NCBI GenBank assembly: GCA_913775095.1
Contig: CAJYIW010000007.1
Coordinates: forward strand, 76,590 to 140,589
Source of the DNA: an uncultured Siphonobacter sp.
GTDB lineage: Bacteria; Bacteroidota; Bacteroidia; Cytophagales; Spirosomataceae
Length of the DNA stretch: 64,000 nt
Reading direction: 5' to 3'
The position numbers and the translations under genes are program-made. Below are positions 8,893-18,745 of this stretch, in pieces. Below the pieces are notes generated by a model, which had not been told where the DNA came from, did no database searches, and saw nothing but the letters and a program-made list of their open reading frames with translations. The number at the start of each line of letters is the position of its first letter. Position 1 is the stretch's first letter.

Positions 8893-10449
8893 ATGAAACG
8901 AGTCTTCCCACTTTTTTTAATCTTTTTGAGTACGAGTATAGGTACGCGGGTCAATGGTCAGTTTTTGCTGGGGCAGAGTAATAGTAACTATGCTGGTGTA
9001 CATGGGGTCTACCTCAATCCAGCCATGGCTGCCGACTCCCGATACAAAGTTCAGATTCACCTGGCTGGTTTCGAAAGTTACTTTTACAACAACTACCTGG
9101 TTTGGGAGGCTCCGTATTCACCTTTCCGAATGCTTACCAACACGGTACCTTCTAAATATCGCGGACCCAACAACGGAATCCTCTTCCGGGATCAGGATTA
9201 CCTTCGGGAAAAACTCAATGGTCGCGATAAGCACGTTCGGGCCGGTGCCGAAGTGCGGGGGCCGGGAGTTCTGTTCACCATTAACGATAAAAATGCGGTA
9301 TCCATCAACTCCCGGCTGCGGGTAGGGGTGGCCGCAACGAATGTATCCGAGTCGGTAGCCCGGTTGTTGCGGAACGGAACCTCGAATGCCAGTCGAATTG
9401 AGCCGGAAGCTTTCGGCAGCAGTCTGGATGCCAACAGTAACGCTCTGGTTGAGTTTTCAGGAACGTACGCCCGGGTCCTGATGGATGATGAGGAAGATTT
9501 CGTAAAAGTGGGTATTACCGCCAAACGGATGATCAGTTTGCAACAGGCTCATATTCATGGCAGTAACATTGATTATCAGTATGTTGCAGACCCAAATTCT
9601 CCGGCTGGGGCCAACGTCCGGATTGATAATGTCAATGCCCGGTACGGTATGACCAATGAAGGGGCTTACACCAATGCCGGTTTTAGTCCGGCGTGGTTAT
9701 TGGGAAACGCCTCGGCCGGAAGCGGCTGGGGAGCTGATCTGGGGCTGGTGTACGAGTATCGTCCTGAGGTACGGAAGTATTCGTACCGCGAGCGGGGAAA
9801 GATGCTTCGCGACAATACCAAAAATAAATACCTCTATCGAATCAGCGTCTCCTTACTGGATATTGGACGGGTTACGTATAAAAACCCCAATTATGTCGAA
9901 GCCTATCGTCTGCAAAGGGCTGGATTACTACTCAATGAAAGTAATTTCCGGCAATCGCCCGGTTTGGAGGGGGTGATGGATGGATTAAACCAGACGCTCC
10001 GGGCGGGGGATAATGATAAGATTTCATCGTATCATACTTTATTACCGACCCGACTTCAGGCAAGTATTGATTATCTGATCCAGGACAAAGTTTACGTGAA
10101 TGCCATGCTGATGCACGGCTTCGTTTCTAACAAGAACATTAACTTTACCATGCCTTCAGTACTAGCCGTAACGCCCCGCTACGAGGCCAAATGGTTTGAG
10201 GTAGCGGTACCCCTGGCTTTAACCGACAATTACAGTCGGCTGGCTCTGGGAATTGGGGCAAGGGCTGGCATCTTTTACCTGGGGTCGGATAACCTGCTTC
10301 CTACCTTCAATATCGGAAATCCGAAAGGTATGGAGTTTCACTTTGGAGCTCAGATTCCGATCTTCCGAAAACCACCCGAGTCTCAGCTGAAATGCTATCC
10401 GGAGAACGAGAAAAGGGGAATTTTCGGTTTCCTGAAGAAGAAACGATAA
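8893..10449 (+). CDS. DUF5723 family outer-membrane-type protein
   Basis: A 518-aa protein with a signal peptide (MKRVFPLFLIFLSTSIGTRVNGQ). The mature N-terminus QFLLGQSNSNYAGVHGVYLNPAMAADSRYK is the hallmark of DUF5723. The remainder is rich in alternating aromatic strands (VDYLIQDKVYVNAMLMHGF, LALGIGARAGIFYLGSDNL), consistent with an outer-membrane beta barrel. Similar proteins sit in the outer membrane of Bacteroidota, sometimes near type IX secretion genes, with no established activity. The start is set at the signal peptide; a 13-codon upstream extension is not convincing. Confidence 0.88.
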   Translation: MKRVFPLFLIFLSTSIGTRVNGQFLLGQSNSNYAGVHGVYLNPAMAADSRYKVQIHLAGFESYFYNNYLVWEAPYSPFRMLTNTVPSKYRGPNNGILFRDQDYLREKLNGRDKHVRAGAEVRGPGVLFTINDKNAVSINSRLRVGVAATNVSESVARLLRNGTSNASRIEPEAFGSSLDANSNALVEFSGTYARVLMDDEEDFVKVGITAKRMISLQQAHIHGSNIDYQYVADPNSPAGANVRIDNVNARYGMTNEGAYTNAGFSPAWLLGNASAGSGWGADLGLVYEYRPEVRKYSYRERGKMLRDNTKNKYLYRISVSLLDIGRVTYKNPNYVEAYRLQRAGLLLNESNFRQSPGLEGVMDGLNQTLRAGDNDKISSYHTLLPTRLQASIDYLIQDKVYVNAMLMHGFVSNKNINFTMPSVLAVTPRYEAKWFEVAVPLALTDNYSRLALGIGARAGIFYLGSDNLLPTFNIGNPKGMEFHFGAQIPIFRKPPESQLKCYPENEKRGIFGFLKKKR

Positions 10450-10496
10450 TCAATAAAAACGCCGCTCAGACTTACTGAGCGGCGTTTTTATTGATT
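10448..10496. terminator. Bidirectional terminator, 22-bp perfect stem
   Basis: Perfect 22-bp arms around a 5-nt loop, with the core CGCCGCTCAG/CTGAGCGGCG flanked by A5/T5. It sits between convergent genes. Confidence 0.85.
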
Positions 10497-10508
10497 GACA
10501 GGCAGACG

Positions 10509-10859
10509 TTATCCCTTTACCATTCCGATTCCTGTCAGGATCAGACCGGAACCCAGCAATAGAAAAAAGGCCGGAGCCAGCCAGGTGGCCAGCGGGGCAT
10601 CAATGCGAGCCTGTCCGGGCGTTTGCAGGGAATAGCGGACGGGTAAACTACGCCCTTTGATATTGGTACTGGTTATTCGCAGAGCGTAACTCTGTCCATT
10701 GACTGTGTACACGATTCGATCTTCCTCGACTACGCCGAGCGTTCGGGCGGTGCCTTTCATCCAGTCCCAGCGTTTGTTCAGAATGGTCCAGCCAATTAAG
10801 AAGGCCATGCCTCCCAGAACGATGATGATAACTCCAAAAACAACCATGGTAGGGTTCAC
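10509..10859 (-). CDS. DUF3592-like two-helix membrane protein
   Basis: A 116-aa protein with one membrane helix at each end (VVFGVIIIVLGGMAFLIGW and WLAPAFFLLLGSGLILTGIGM). Between them is a small soluble domain (GTARTLGVVEEDRIVYTVNGQSYALRI, then PVRYSLQTPGQARID). This layout and the V-x-Y-x-x-x-x-P-x-x-A-x-I pattern resemble DUF3592 proteins. The function is unknown. It is transcribed in the same direction as hslU but beyond a hairpin terminator, so may be expressed separately or by read-through. Confidence 0.65.
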   Translation of the reverse strand: MNPTMVVFGVIIIVLGGMAFLIGWTILNKRWDWMKGTARTLGVVEEDRIVYTVNGQSYALRITSTNIKGRSLPVRYSLQTPGQARIDAPLATWLAPAFFLLLGSGLILTGIGMVKG

Positions 10860-10860
10860 T

Positions 10861-10886
10861 AAAAAAGGGGAATTACCCCCTTTTTT
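10861..10886 (-). terminator. Terminator of hslU
   Basis: A6G4-loop-C4T6 hairpin directly after the hslU stop. On the minus strand it reads as a GC stem followed by T6. Confidence 0.75.
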
Positions 10887-12281
10887 CTAAAGAATGTATT
10901 GACTTAAATCACGGTTCTGCACCAGTCCGGACAGCCGCTGTTCCACCAGCTCTTTGGTAACGACAACCTGAGCATTGGGTCCGATCTGGTCCGGAATGTC
11001 AAATAAGACGTCGTTCAGTAACTGGCTAACCACTGTTTGCAGACGTCGGGCACCGATGTTTTCAACTTCCGTATTTAACTGGAAAGCCACTTCGGCCAGA
11101 GCCTCAAGCGATTCTACATTAAAGGTTAGGCCCACTCCTTCCGCCTGAAGCATTGCTTCGTACTGCTTGGTTAACGCATTGCGGGGTTCCTGCAAAATGC
11201 GTACAAAATCCACCTGAGTCAGGGGTTGCAGCTCCACGCGAATGGGAAAACGTCCCTGTAACTCGGGAATCAGATCGCTGGGTTTCGAGACGTGGAATGC
11301 CCCGGCGGCAATGAAAAGGATATGGTCGGTATGGATAACCCCGTACTTGGTATTAACCGTTGATCCTTCCACGATGGGAAGTAAATCCCGCTGTACGCCT
11401 TCGCGGGAAACATCCGGGCCGGAGCCTCCACTTTTCGCGGCTACTTTGTCGATTTCGTCAATGAAAATGATACCCAGGTTCTCGGCCTTACGGATGGCTT
11501 CGTCCTTTACCTCATCCATGTCAATGAGCTTGGCCGCTTCTTCGTCCAGCAGTATACGCTTGGCTTCCCCGATGGTTACCTTACGCTTCTTGCGTTGTTT
11601 AGGCATCATTCCGGAAATCATATCCTGAATGTTCATCATGGAATTATCGTCAATCGGACCGCCCATGACGCCAATGTTTGGTGAAGCATTCTGCTGAACG
11701 TCAATGTCGATTTTACGATCATCAATTTCACCGGACTTGATTTTTTCCCGGAATCGTTCGCGGGTGCGTTCATTCAGTTCGGCATCCGATGCGTTCTCAA
11801 TATTGTCGGTTGTGGGTGACAGCGAATGAGGATGAAAACCCGCGGGCTGTTTAACCGAAGGAATCAAAGCGTCAAGAATGACTTCTTCAACCGCCTGGGC
11901 CGCCCGTTCTTTGACGGACTCTTTTTTGGCCGCCCGAACCATGTGAATAGCCTGTTCGACCAGATCGCGAACCATGCTTTCCACGTCACGACCCACGTAA
12001 CCTACTTCCGTAAATTTGGAAGCTTCAACTTTGGTGAAAGGAGCATCGGCCAGTTGAGCCAGACGGCGGGCGATTTCCGTTTTTCCGCACCCCGTGGGGC
12101 CAATCATCAGAATATTATTGGGCATGATTTCCCGTTGCATTTCGGCGGGGGCGTTCATGCGTCTCCAGCGGTTACGAAGAGCAATGGCTACGTTTTTTTT
12201 CGCTTCGTGTTGCCCGATGATGTATTTATCCAGTTCCGCTACAATTTGGCGGGGCGTAAGAGCTTCGAGATTTTTAGACAT
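10887..12281 (-). CDS. hslU: ATP-dependent protease ATPase subunit HslU (ClpY)
   Basis: A 464-aa AAA+ unfoldase that feeds the HslV peptidase. The Walker A motif GPTGCGKTE lies near residue 54 and Walker B IIFIDEIDKV follows the intermediate domain. GRFPIRVEL and the arginine-rich sensor region IGARRLQTVV are conserved. The C-terminus LSQYIL matches the tail that inserts into HslV. No hslV gene is present in this window, although the two are often adjacent in other bacteria, so the partner must lie elsewhere. The usual HslU N-terminus LTPRQIVAELDKYIIGQ supports the start. Confidence 0.96.
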   Translation of the reverse strand: MSKNLEALTPRQIVAELDKYIIGQHEAKKNVAIALRNRWRRMNAPAEMQREIMPNNILMIGPTGCGKTEIARRLAQLADAPFTKVEASKFTEVGYVGRDVESMVRDLVEQAIHMVRAAKKESVKERAAQAVEEVILDALIPSVKQPAGFHPHSLSPTTDNIENASDAELNERTRERFREKIKSGEIDDRKIDIDVQQNASPNIGVMGGPIDDNSMMNIQDMISGMMPKQRKKRKVTIGEAKRILLDEEAAKLIDMDEVKDEAIRKAENLGIIFIDEIDKVAAKSGGSGPDVSREGVQRDLLPIVEGSTVNTKYGVIHTDHILFIAAGAFHVSKPSDLIPELQGRFPIRVELQPLTQVDFVRILQEPRNALTKQYEAMLQAEGVGLTFNVESLEALAEVAFQLNTEVENIGARRLQTVVSQLLNDVLFDIPDQIGPNAQVVVTKELVEQRLSGLVQNRDLSQYIL

Positions 12282-12758
12282 TCCAATGCTGTTTTCTTTC
12301 CATGAGTCGGTACCCTGACTCTTTCACATACTGATTTCTCCTTACAAATATTATTCTAGGGCACTGTTTCTGGTATTCATTTCACAGAATGATGTAAAAA
12401 AGTAATAATAAATATTTCCAGATTATAAGATTAATTAATTGACTATAAGTTAGTTAATAAGATATGTTTGCGTCCATTCCGAAGCTTAGGAAAATTAGAG
12501 CAGGAATGGCTGAATCGGAAAATTTGTCAGGCCTTCGGGCCGATCAGGTTGGAAAAGATAAGGCCTGAGATCGGCAAAAGGTCAGCTTATCCGAACTTCC
12601 CGAAAATAACTTAGCCACCGGATTCGTTGGTACTTGGATAGGTTCTGCGGTAGTCAAATTAAATTTTATAAAGTTTGAACTTTATACTTGCCAAATCCTT
12701 TAAAAACTACAAATTTTGTAAAGGAAATTGACTGATTCCGGGAATTTTTCGGGGAAAT
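12282..12758. other. 477-bp gene-free region upstream of mrdA with interleaved inverted repeats
   Basis: No gene was recognised. TCAGGCCTT/AAGGCCTGA (12527-12535 and 12560-12568) and GCCGATC/GATCGGC (12539-12545 and 12569-12575) are interleaved, so their order is a-b-a'-b'. The last 100 bp are AT-rich and contain TATACTTG (12683-12690), a one-mismatch -7 box 69 bp before mrdA. Confidence 0.5.
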
Positions 12759-14744
12759 ATGCAAGAAGTTAAAAGAGGAATCATACAGGGAGTGGTGGTG
12801 CTCATCGCTCTGATATATCTGGCCAAATTATTCTACTTACAAGTCATTGATGAAGGGTATTCAGAAGCCGCCGTTAATAATGCCATTGAGCAGGTGGTTC
12901 AGATTCCGTACCGGGGTCAAATTTATGACCGGAAAGGAAATCTGATTGTCTACAATACCCCGACGTATGACTTATACATCACGCCGAAAAAGGCTCGCAT
13001 TCCGGACACGCTGCGTTTTTGTAACCTGTTAGGGATTACCAGAATGCAGTTCGACAGTATGTACAGTGTGGCACGAACGTATTCCAAGTTCAAGCCTTCG
13101 CTGTTCATGCGTCAGTTATCGGTGGAAGACTTTGCCCGCATTCAGGATGCCATGGTGGACTATCCGGGTTTCACGTTTGAAACCAGTGCCTTTCGTACGT
13201 ATAATACCTCAGCGATGGCCAATACGCTGGGTTATGTCTCGGAGGTAAGCCAGAAACAACTGGAAGAACAGGAAGAAAAAGGGGAGCTGTACTACCGGCA
13301 GGGTGACTACATCGGGCAGAGTGGTCTGGAACGCTATTATGAGGAAACGCTTCGGGGAAAACGTGGCGTGAAGTACATCATGAAAGATGTTCACGGAGTC
13401 ATCAAGGGTCCCTGGAAGGAAGGAAGCATGGACGTTTCTCCGGTAGCGGGCAAAAACCTGTATACTTCCGTTGACATCGATTTACAGCAATACGCAGACA
13501 GTTTATTTCAGAATAAATCGGGAAGTCTGGTAGCGATTGATCCCAGCACGGGTGAAATTCTGGCGATGGTTTCCTCGCCCTCGTACGACCCCAAGCTGCT
13601 TTCGGGACGTAATTATTCCAAAAACTATCAAAAGCTGGCTCTGAATCCCTTTAATCCGCTTCTGAATCGGGCCCTGCAGGGAACGTATCGTCCGGGGTCG
13701 ACCTTCAAGACCGTCGAGACGCTGGTGGGATTACAGGATGGAGCCATTACGCCCAGTACGGTATTAGGTCATTCAGGGATTCGGATGAATTGTCACTGCG
13801 GCAGCAGCTCCAGCTCGCTGCACCGGGCCATTCAGCTTTCCTGTAACCCGTATTTTTACCACGTTTTCCGTCGAATTATTTATAACAATGACGAAAAGGA
13901 TGTTTTCAAAAAGTCGAAGGTTGGACTAACCCGCTGGCATGAACGCGTAGCCAAATTCGGGATTGGACAAAAACTCGGCATAGACTTACCTTACGAACGC
14001 AAAGGCTTATTACCGGACGTTGAATATTACAACAAGCGTAACAAAGGGGAAAATAACTGGAAGTTCTCGAACATTTATTCCGTCGGGATTGGCGAGGGGG
14101 AGTTACTCGTTACTCCCATCAAACTGGCTAACGTCGCGGCTATTATTGCCAACCGTGGCTGGTACATCAAGCCTCACCTGGTGCGGGCCATTGGCAGTCC
14201 CAAAGGGGATCCCTTACCTGAATTCAGGGAAAAGCACTCGGTGGACATTGATAACCGTCACTTCGAAACTCTGATTTCCGGCATGGCCGATGCCGTGAGT
14301 AATGGCACCGTCATGCGGTCGGCGGTGGTTCCTGATCTGGAGCTTTGCGGGAAAACCGGAACTTCCCAAAACCGACCCGGTCAGGACGATAACTCGGTAT
14401 TTATTTGCTTTGCTCCCCGCAATAATCCCAAAATTGCCATCGCAGCCATCGTCGATTATGGACGCTGGGGAGGCACTACCGCGGCACCCATTGCCATGAT
14501 GGTAGCAGAGCGATACATCAAGGGCAGCGTTTCGCACAAAGGCCTGGAACGGGAGATGATGAATAAGTATCTGCTGCGTTTACCCGAGCCTTCCAAAAAG
14601 AAGAAGATTCTGGTCAAACCGGATCCCGCTGCTCATAAAAAGCAGACGCTGATTGTTCAGAATGGCAAAGTCATTGCCGTGCCTGCCTCCAACGTAACCC
14701 CTCTCCACTTCTCCGTTCAGGAATTTCTGACGGAGTTGTATTAA
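12759..14744 (+). CDS. mrdA: Penicillin-binding protein 2 (peptidoglycan D,D-transpeptidase MrdA)
   Basis: A 661-aa class B PBP that crosslinks peptidoglycan during side-wall elongation. One N-terminal membrane anchor (GVVVLIALIYLAKLFYLQVI) precedes the pedestal domain with RGQIYDRKGNLIVYN. The transpeptidase domain has the catalytic STFK at 314-317, SCN in IQLSCNPYF, and KTG in CGKTGTSQN. It is followed after 39 bp by rodA on the same strand, the standard elongasome pair in which RodA polymerises glycan and PBP2 crosslinks it. mreBCD are not in the window. The length is typical. Confidence 0.96.
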   Translation: MQEVKRGIIQGVVVLIALIYLAKLFYLQVIDEGYSEAAVNNAIEQVVQIPYRGQIYDRKGNLIVYNTPTYDLYITPKKARIPDTLRFCNLLGITRMQFDSMYSVARTYSKFKPSLFMRQLSVEDFARIQDAMVDYPGFTFETSAFRTYNTSAMANTLGYVSEVSQKQLEEQEEKGELYYRQGDYIGQSGLERYYEETLRGKRGVKYIMKDVHGVIKGPWKEGSMDVSPVAGKNLYTSVDIDLQQYADSLFQNKSGSLVAIDPSTGEILAMVSSPSYDPKLLSGRNYSKNYQKLALNPFNPLLNRALQGTYRPGSTFKTVETLVGLQDGAITPSTVLGHSGIRMNCHCGSSSSSLHRAIQLSCNPYFYHVFRRIIYNNDEKDVFKKSKVGLTRWHERVAKFGIGQKLGIDLPYERKGLLPDVEYYNKRNKGENNWKFSNIYSVGIGEGELLVTPIKLANVAAIIANRGWYIKPHLVRAIGSPKGDPLPEFREKHSVDIDNRHFETLISGMADAVSNGTVMRSAVVPDLELCGKTGTSQNRPGQDDNSVFICFAPRNNPKIAIAAIVDYGRWGGTTAAPIAMMVAERYIKGSVSHKGLEREMMNKYLLRLPEPSKKKKILVKPDPAAHKKQTLIVQNGKVIAVPASNVTPLHFSVQEFLTELY

Positions 14745-14783
14745 TAGCCTCTGGCTCTTCACCGGTACTAATAGTTTAAGAAA

Positions 14784-16067
14784 TTGGCTTCTCGCGATAA
14801 TAGTATTTTAAATCGGATTGACTGGATCACCGTAGCCCTGTATCTGGCTTGTGTGGTGATCGGCTGGCTCAATATCTACGCCGCCGTTTACAATCCCGAG
14901 CAACCCGTCAGTATTTTCAATTTTGAGACCAACTCAGGCAAGCAACTGGTGTTTGCCGGTTTTTCGGTATTGATTATTATCGCCATTCTGGTGATCGATT
15001 ACCGCTTCTGGGAGACGTTTGCCTTCTACATCTACGGTTTTATCCTGCTGTTACTCGTCGGCGTTCTGTTTCTGGGAGCTGACATCAAGGGTTCGCACTC
15101 GTGGTTTAGAATTGGCCCCATTGGCTTTCAGCCCGCGGAGGTCGCCAAGATGGCTACGGCTCTGGCTCTGGCCAAGTATCTGAGCACACCTGGAACGAAT
15201 TTAGCGAAGTTTAAAGATCAGTTTACGGTGGCAATTTTCATGATCATCCCCATTTTACTGATTCTGTTATCCCGGGAAACCGGACAAACGCTGGTAATCA
15301 TTGGGCTGGTACTGATGTTATACCGGGAAGGCTTACCCGGTATATATCCCTCGATCATCATTGTTTCAGCCACCTTACTGATTCTGGCCCTGACCGTTGA
15401 AATGCTGAACATTGCCATTGGACTGGCCGTTATTCTGGGTCTGGTCTTGTTTTTCATGCCCCGGTATCAGCGAAACCGAAAGACGTACCTCACCATGGGG
15501 CTTATTTACGTGGGTTGTCTGGCAGTGGTTTGGGCGACCGACTTTTTCATTCATAATGTACTGGCTCCTCACCAGCGTTCCCGGATTGAAGTCTTGATCG
15601 ATCCCAACAGTCATAAACGCGGAGCGGGCTGGAATGTCATTCAGTCAAAAATTGCCATTGGTTCCGGGGGTATTTTCGGGAAAGGATTTTTACAGGGAAC
15701 GCAAACCAAATTCGACTTCGTGCCCGAGCAAAGTACCGACTTTATCTTTTGTACGGTAGGCGAGGAGCACGGATTCTTTGGCAGTGTACTCGTGATTGGA
15801 CTGCTCACGGGCCTGATTCTCCGGCTGATCATTCTGGCCGAACGCCAGCGGGTGAAATTCGCCCGGGTATATGGCTATGGCGTCATCTCCATTTTCTTTT
15901 TTCACTTTCTGGTCAACATCGGTATGACGATTGGCCTGATGCCTGTGATCGGTATTCCGCTGCCATTTTTTAGTTATGGAGGGTCCGGCTTGTGGTCCTT
16001 TACTATTCTGCTGTTTATTTTCCTGAAACTGGATGCTCAACGCTCGCTCATCATGTCGCGGGTATAA
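14784..16067 (+). CDS. rodA: Rod shape-determining protein RodA (SEDS glycosyltransferase)
   Basis: A 427-aa polytopic membrane protein with about ten hydrophobic helices. SEDS features include SHSWFRIGPIGFQPAEVAKM, RETGQTLVIIG, and the C-terminal FVPEQSTDFIFCTVGEEHGFFG with GIPLPFFSYGGSGLW. RodA polymerises lipid II into glycan strands with PBP2. The start is TTG (14784): the first in-frame ATG lies far inside the protein, and the N-terminus MASRDNSILNRIDW then leads straight into the first helix. TTG may lower expression relative to mrdA. Confidence 0.95.
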   Translation: MASRDNSILNRIDWITVALYLACVVIGWLNIYAAVYNPEQPVSIFNFETNSGKQLVFAGFSVLIIIAILVIDYRFWETFAFYIYGFILLLLVGVLFLGADIKGSHSWFRIGPIGFQPAEVAKMATALALAKYLSTPGTNLAKFKDQFTVAIFMIIPILLILLSRETGQTLVIIGLVLMLYREGLPGIYPSIIIVSATLLILALTVEMLNIAIGLAVILGLVLFFMPRYQRNRKTYLTMGLIYVGCLAVVWATDFFIHNVLAPHQRSRIEVLIDPNSHKRGAGWNVIQSKIAIGSGGIFGKGFLQGTQTKFDFVPEQSTDFIFCTVGEEHGFFGSVLVIGLLTGLILRLIILAERQRVKFARVYGYGVISIFFFHFLVNIGMTIGLMPVIGIPLPFFSYGGSGLWSFTILLFIFLKLDAQRSLIMSRV

Positions 16068-16100
16068 GTCAACGGTTACTCCTTGGAAGGATAAGGCACT

Positions 16101-16132
16101 CGCCGTGATTTGCGGATACGCGAATCACGGCG
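16101..16132 (+). terminator. Strong hairpin after rodA
   Basis: Fourteen-base arms (CGCCGTGATTTGCG pairing with CGCGAATCACGGCG, one G-U) around a GATA loop, 34 bp after the rodA stop. There is no clear T run, so it may be a terminator or an mRNA 3' stabiliser. Confidence 0.45.
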
Positions 16133-16240
16133 AACTATTGTTGTAGGGTATTGAAAGGGCAGGCAAAAGGAAGTGTGCCCGGAGCTGGTATGGGCCAAAT
16201 AAAATGTAGGACTTAAGAATGAATTAAAAAAGATTGTCAG

Positions 16241-16273
16241 TTTGGATAATACTAGGGCGAACGCGTAATTTTA
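16241..16273 (+). promoter_or_regulatory. Candidate promoter of the MFS gene
   Basis: TTTG at 16241-16244 and TAATTTTA at 16266-16273, separated by 21 bp, approximate the Bacteroidota TTTG/TAnnTTTG promoter with one mismatch in the -7 box. It is 31 bp before the start codon. Confidence 0.4.
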
Positions 16274-16303
16274 GCGGCTTTTTAACATTCCCCGCATAAA
16301 ATT

Positions 16304-17539
16304 ATGTCTACCTCCAGCTCCCTGACCGCGAGCACAACGCGATCGGCCTATACCATCATTCTGGTAGCCGCGTTGGGTTATTTTGTCGATGTATACGATC
16401 TGATTCTGTTCGGAGTGATCCGCAATCCCAGTTTACTGGATCTGGGCGTTCCCGAAAATCAACTGCTGGCTCAGGGAACCACGCTCTTCAACTGGCAAAT
16501 GGCCGGGATGTTACTGGGCGGAATTTTCTGGGGCGTGATTGGCGATAAGAAAGGCCGCAAGTCGGTTCTGTTTGGCTCTATTCTGATGTATTCGCTCGCC
16601 AATGCCATCAATGGAATGATCAGCGATCTCACGATTTATGCGGTATTACGTTTCGTGGCAGGCGTTGGTTTAGCCGGAGAACTGGGAGCCGGAATTACGC
16701 TGATCAACGAAACCATGCCGAAAGAAAAGCGGGGTTACGGAACTCTGATTGTGGCCGGGTTTGGAGCTTCGGGAGCCGTTTTTGCCGCTTTATTACCCGA
16801 GTTTATTCCGAACTGGCGGATTCTGTACTTCATTGGTGGAGCGTTGGGACTGGCCTTATTAACCCTGAGAATCGGGACTTATGAGTCAGACTTATTTGAA
16901 AAAGTGGAACACAGCTCGGTGAAAAAAGGTGATTTTTTCAGCCTGTTTACCAATCAGAAACGCTTCAAAAAGTACCTGGCCTGCATTTTCATCGGTATTC
17001 CCATCTGGTACGTGATTTCCGTACTGGTGCTTTCGGCCCCGGAGCTGGTCAAAGCCCTCGGCGTTCAGAATATTCGCCCGAACCTGACGATTGCCTACCT
17101 CTATGCCGGACTTTCCATCGGAGATATCGTCGTCGGATTAATCAGTCAGCAAATCCGAAGCCGCAAGAAAGCGATTTATCTGTATCTGGCTTCCCTGACC
17201 GTTCTGGTGGTTTATTACATGTACTCTCAGGGACTTTCCCCCCAGGAATTCTACTGGCTGTGCTTCGTGCTGGGCTTTTTTGCCGGGTATTGGGCCATGT
17301 TCGTGACGATGTCTTCCGAACAGTTTGGAACCAACCTGCGGGCAACGGTTACCACTACCATTCCCAACTTTGTACGCGGTGCCGTGATTCCGATCAGTCT
17401 GCTGTTCAAAACGTTCATTCCCTCACTTGGCCTGATTGGCTCTGCACTAACCGTAGGGATGGTTTGCCTCGGACTGGCTTTTATTGCCAACTGGAGTGTG
17501 GAGGAAACCTTCGGAAAAGAACTCGATTACATGGAATAA
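16304..17539 (+). CDS. MFS transporter (sugar or metabolite:H+ symporter type)
   Basis: A 411-aa protein with about 12 hydrophobic helices. The loop 2-3 motif A appears as GVIGDKKGRKSVLF. GVGLAGELGAGITLINETMPKEKRGYG between helices 4 and 5 resembles the metabolite:H+ symporter and sugar-porter groups. It should move a small organic molecule across the inner membrane with protons; the substrate cannot be read from the sequence. The last 13 bases overlap the 3' end of the convergent hydrolase gene. Confidence 0.88.
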   Translation: MSTSSSLTASTTRSAYTIILVAALGYFVDVYDLILFGVIRNPSLLDLGVPENQLLAQGTTLFNWQMAGMLLGGIFWGVIGDKKGRKSVLFGSILMYSLANAINGMISDLTIYAVLRFVAGVGLAGELGAGITLINETMPKEKRGYGTLIVAGFGASGAVFAALLPEFIPNWRILYFIGGALGLALLTLRIGTYESDLFEKVEHSSVKKGDFFSLFTNQKRFKKYLACIFIGIPIWYVISVLVLSAPELVKALGVQNIRPNLTIAYLYAGLSIGDIVVGLISQQIRSRKKAIYLYLASLTVLVVYYMYSQGLSPQEFYWLCFVLGFFAGYWAMFVTMSSEQFGTNLRATVTTTIPNFVRGAVIPISLLFKTFIPSLGLIGSALTVGMVCLGLAFIANWSVEETFGKELDYME

Positions 17540-18516
17540 AGTATCCCGGAAACGAATTCCACCGTCCGGCGGTCCACCCAATAGATACCGTCGGGCGATT
17601 TTTCATAAAAGCCACAATGGCCTCCCAGCCGGGGTGTTTCCAGCCAGAGGTACTCCGAATGGCGGGCTGCTTCTTCGGGCGAACAGCTGGGCGAAAGAAT
17701 CGGATCGTTCTGGGCGTTCAAAAGTAACGTTGGCACCTGGATCGCACCCAGGTAAGGCAAAGCTGAAGTAGCTTCGGCGTAGTTACTCCATCCGAAAAAA
17801 GGAGAAACGTATTCGTTGGTAAAGTCGTCGAGCGTTCGATACCGGGCAAATTCGGCGTACTGTTTCGGATCAATGAGGTGTTGCCTCAGCGTCATGAATT
17901 TGCGGAGTTTTTTCATGAAATACCATTCATAAAAAGTGCCCCGGCAAGCTGCCATACTGCCCACCATGTCAGTAGGTGAAGAAATGGCAACCATCGCTTT
18001 CACAACCTTCGAAATCGTTGAACCCGACTCGCCCGCATATTTTAAAATCTGGTTGCCCCCCTTACTGAAACCAATCAGGATGAGTTCGGCATAGCCTTTG
18101 CCCAGGACATGACTGATAACCTCGTGCAATTCGTCAGTACTGCCGTGCGTCGTGATTTTTTCAAGACGATTACAACTGCCGCTCAGGCCGCGATGATTCC
18201 AGACCAGAGCATCGTATCCAGCCCGATTGAAAGCCTTGACGGATCCCAGAATGTACTGACGGGTACTGTTTCCCAAATACCCGTGTGAAAAAATTACTAA
18301 TGGTTTAACGGTGCTGTCAGTCAGAGGATTAGGGTCACTTTGAACGGAGGCGTAGCTCCAGTCAAGATCCAGAAAATCGCCGTCATTCAATTCCAGACGT
18401 TCGCGTGAGTAGTTTACTCCATACACTCGCCGGAAAGAACTGGGATAAATCGTTGAAATATGCGGGTTTCTAATCCAGGAAGGAGCCCGGTAGGAAGATT
18501 CTTTAATCAATGGCAT
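17527..18516 (-). CDS. YheT family alpha/beta hydrolase
   Basis: A 329-aa alpha/beta hydrolase. The YheT-type N-terminus has YRAPSWIRNPHISTIYPSSF, followed by VIFSHGYLGNSTRQYI and WNHRGLSGSCNR. The nucleophile elbow is GFSKGG, with a candidate acid in NAQNDPI and the His in GGHCGFYEKSP. Members hydrolyse esters or lipids but natural substrates are poorly known. The gene converges on the MFS gene with a 13-bp overlap, so the two may interfere or share a termination region. Confidence 0.9.
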   Translation of the reverse strand: MPLIKESSYRAPSWIRNPHISTIYPSSFRRVYGVNYSRERLELNDGDFLDLDWSYASVQSDPNPLTDSTVKPLVIFSHGYLGNSTRQYILGSVKAFNRAGYDALVWNHRGLSGSCNRLEKITTHGSTDELHEVISHVLGKGYAELILIGFSKGGNQILKYAGESGSTISKVVKAMVAISSPTDMVGSMAACRGTFYEWYFMKKLRKFMTLRQHLIDPKQYAEFARYRTLDDFTNEYVSPFFGWSNYAEATSALPYLGAIQVPTLLLNAQNDPILSPSCSPEEAARHSEYLWLETPRLGGHCGFYEKSPDGIYWVDRRTVEFVSGILYSM

Positions 18517-18745
18517 GAAGTAAAGATAACAGAACCCCCGGCGGGGTCTGAATGAATAATATTTTAAAATGGAATAATATTTTCTTTCTCAGGGAAGTGA
18601 TACCGGTTTAAAGTGTAGTTTAGTCGAGCCAAATAATAAGGGTGTGTTGGCATAATCCTTTCACCTACTAGCTACCAGAAACTTTTTTAGTAGTTTCGTT
18701 TCACTATTGAATGTTTTCCTGCCAACATGACAGGTCCCTCGCTAT

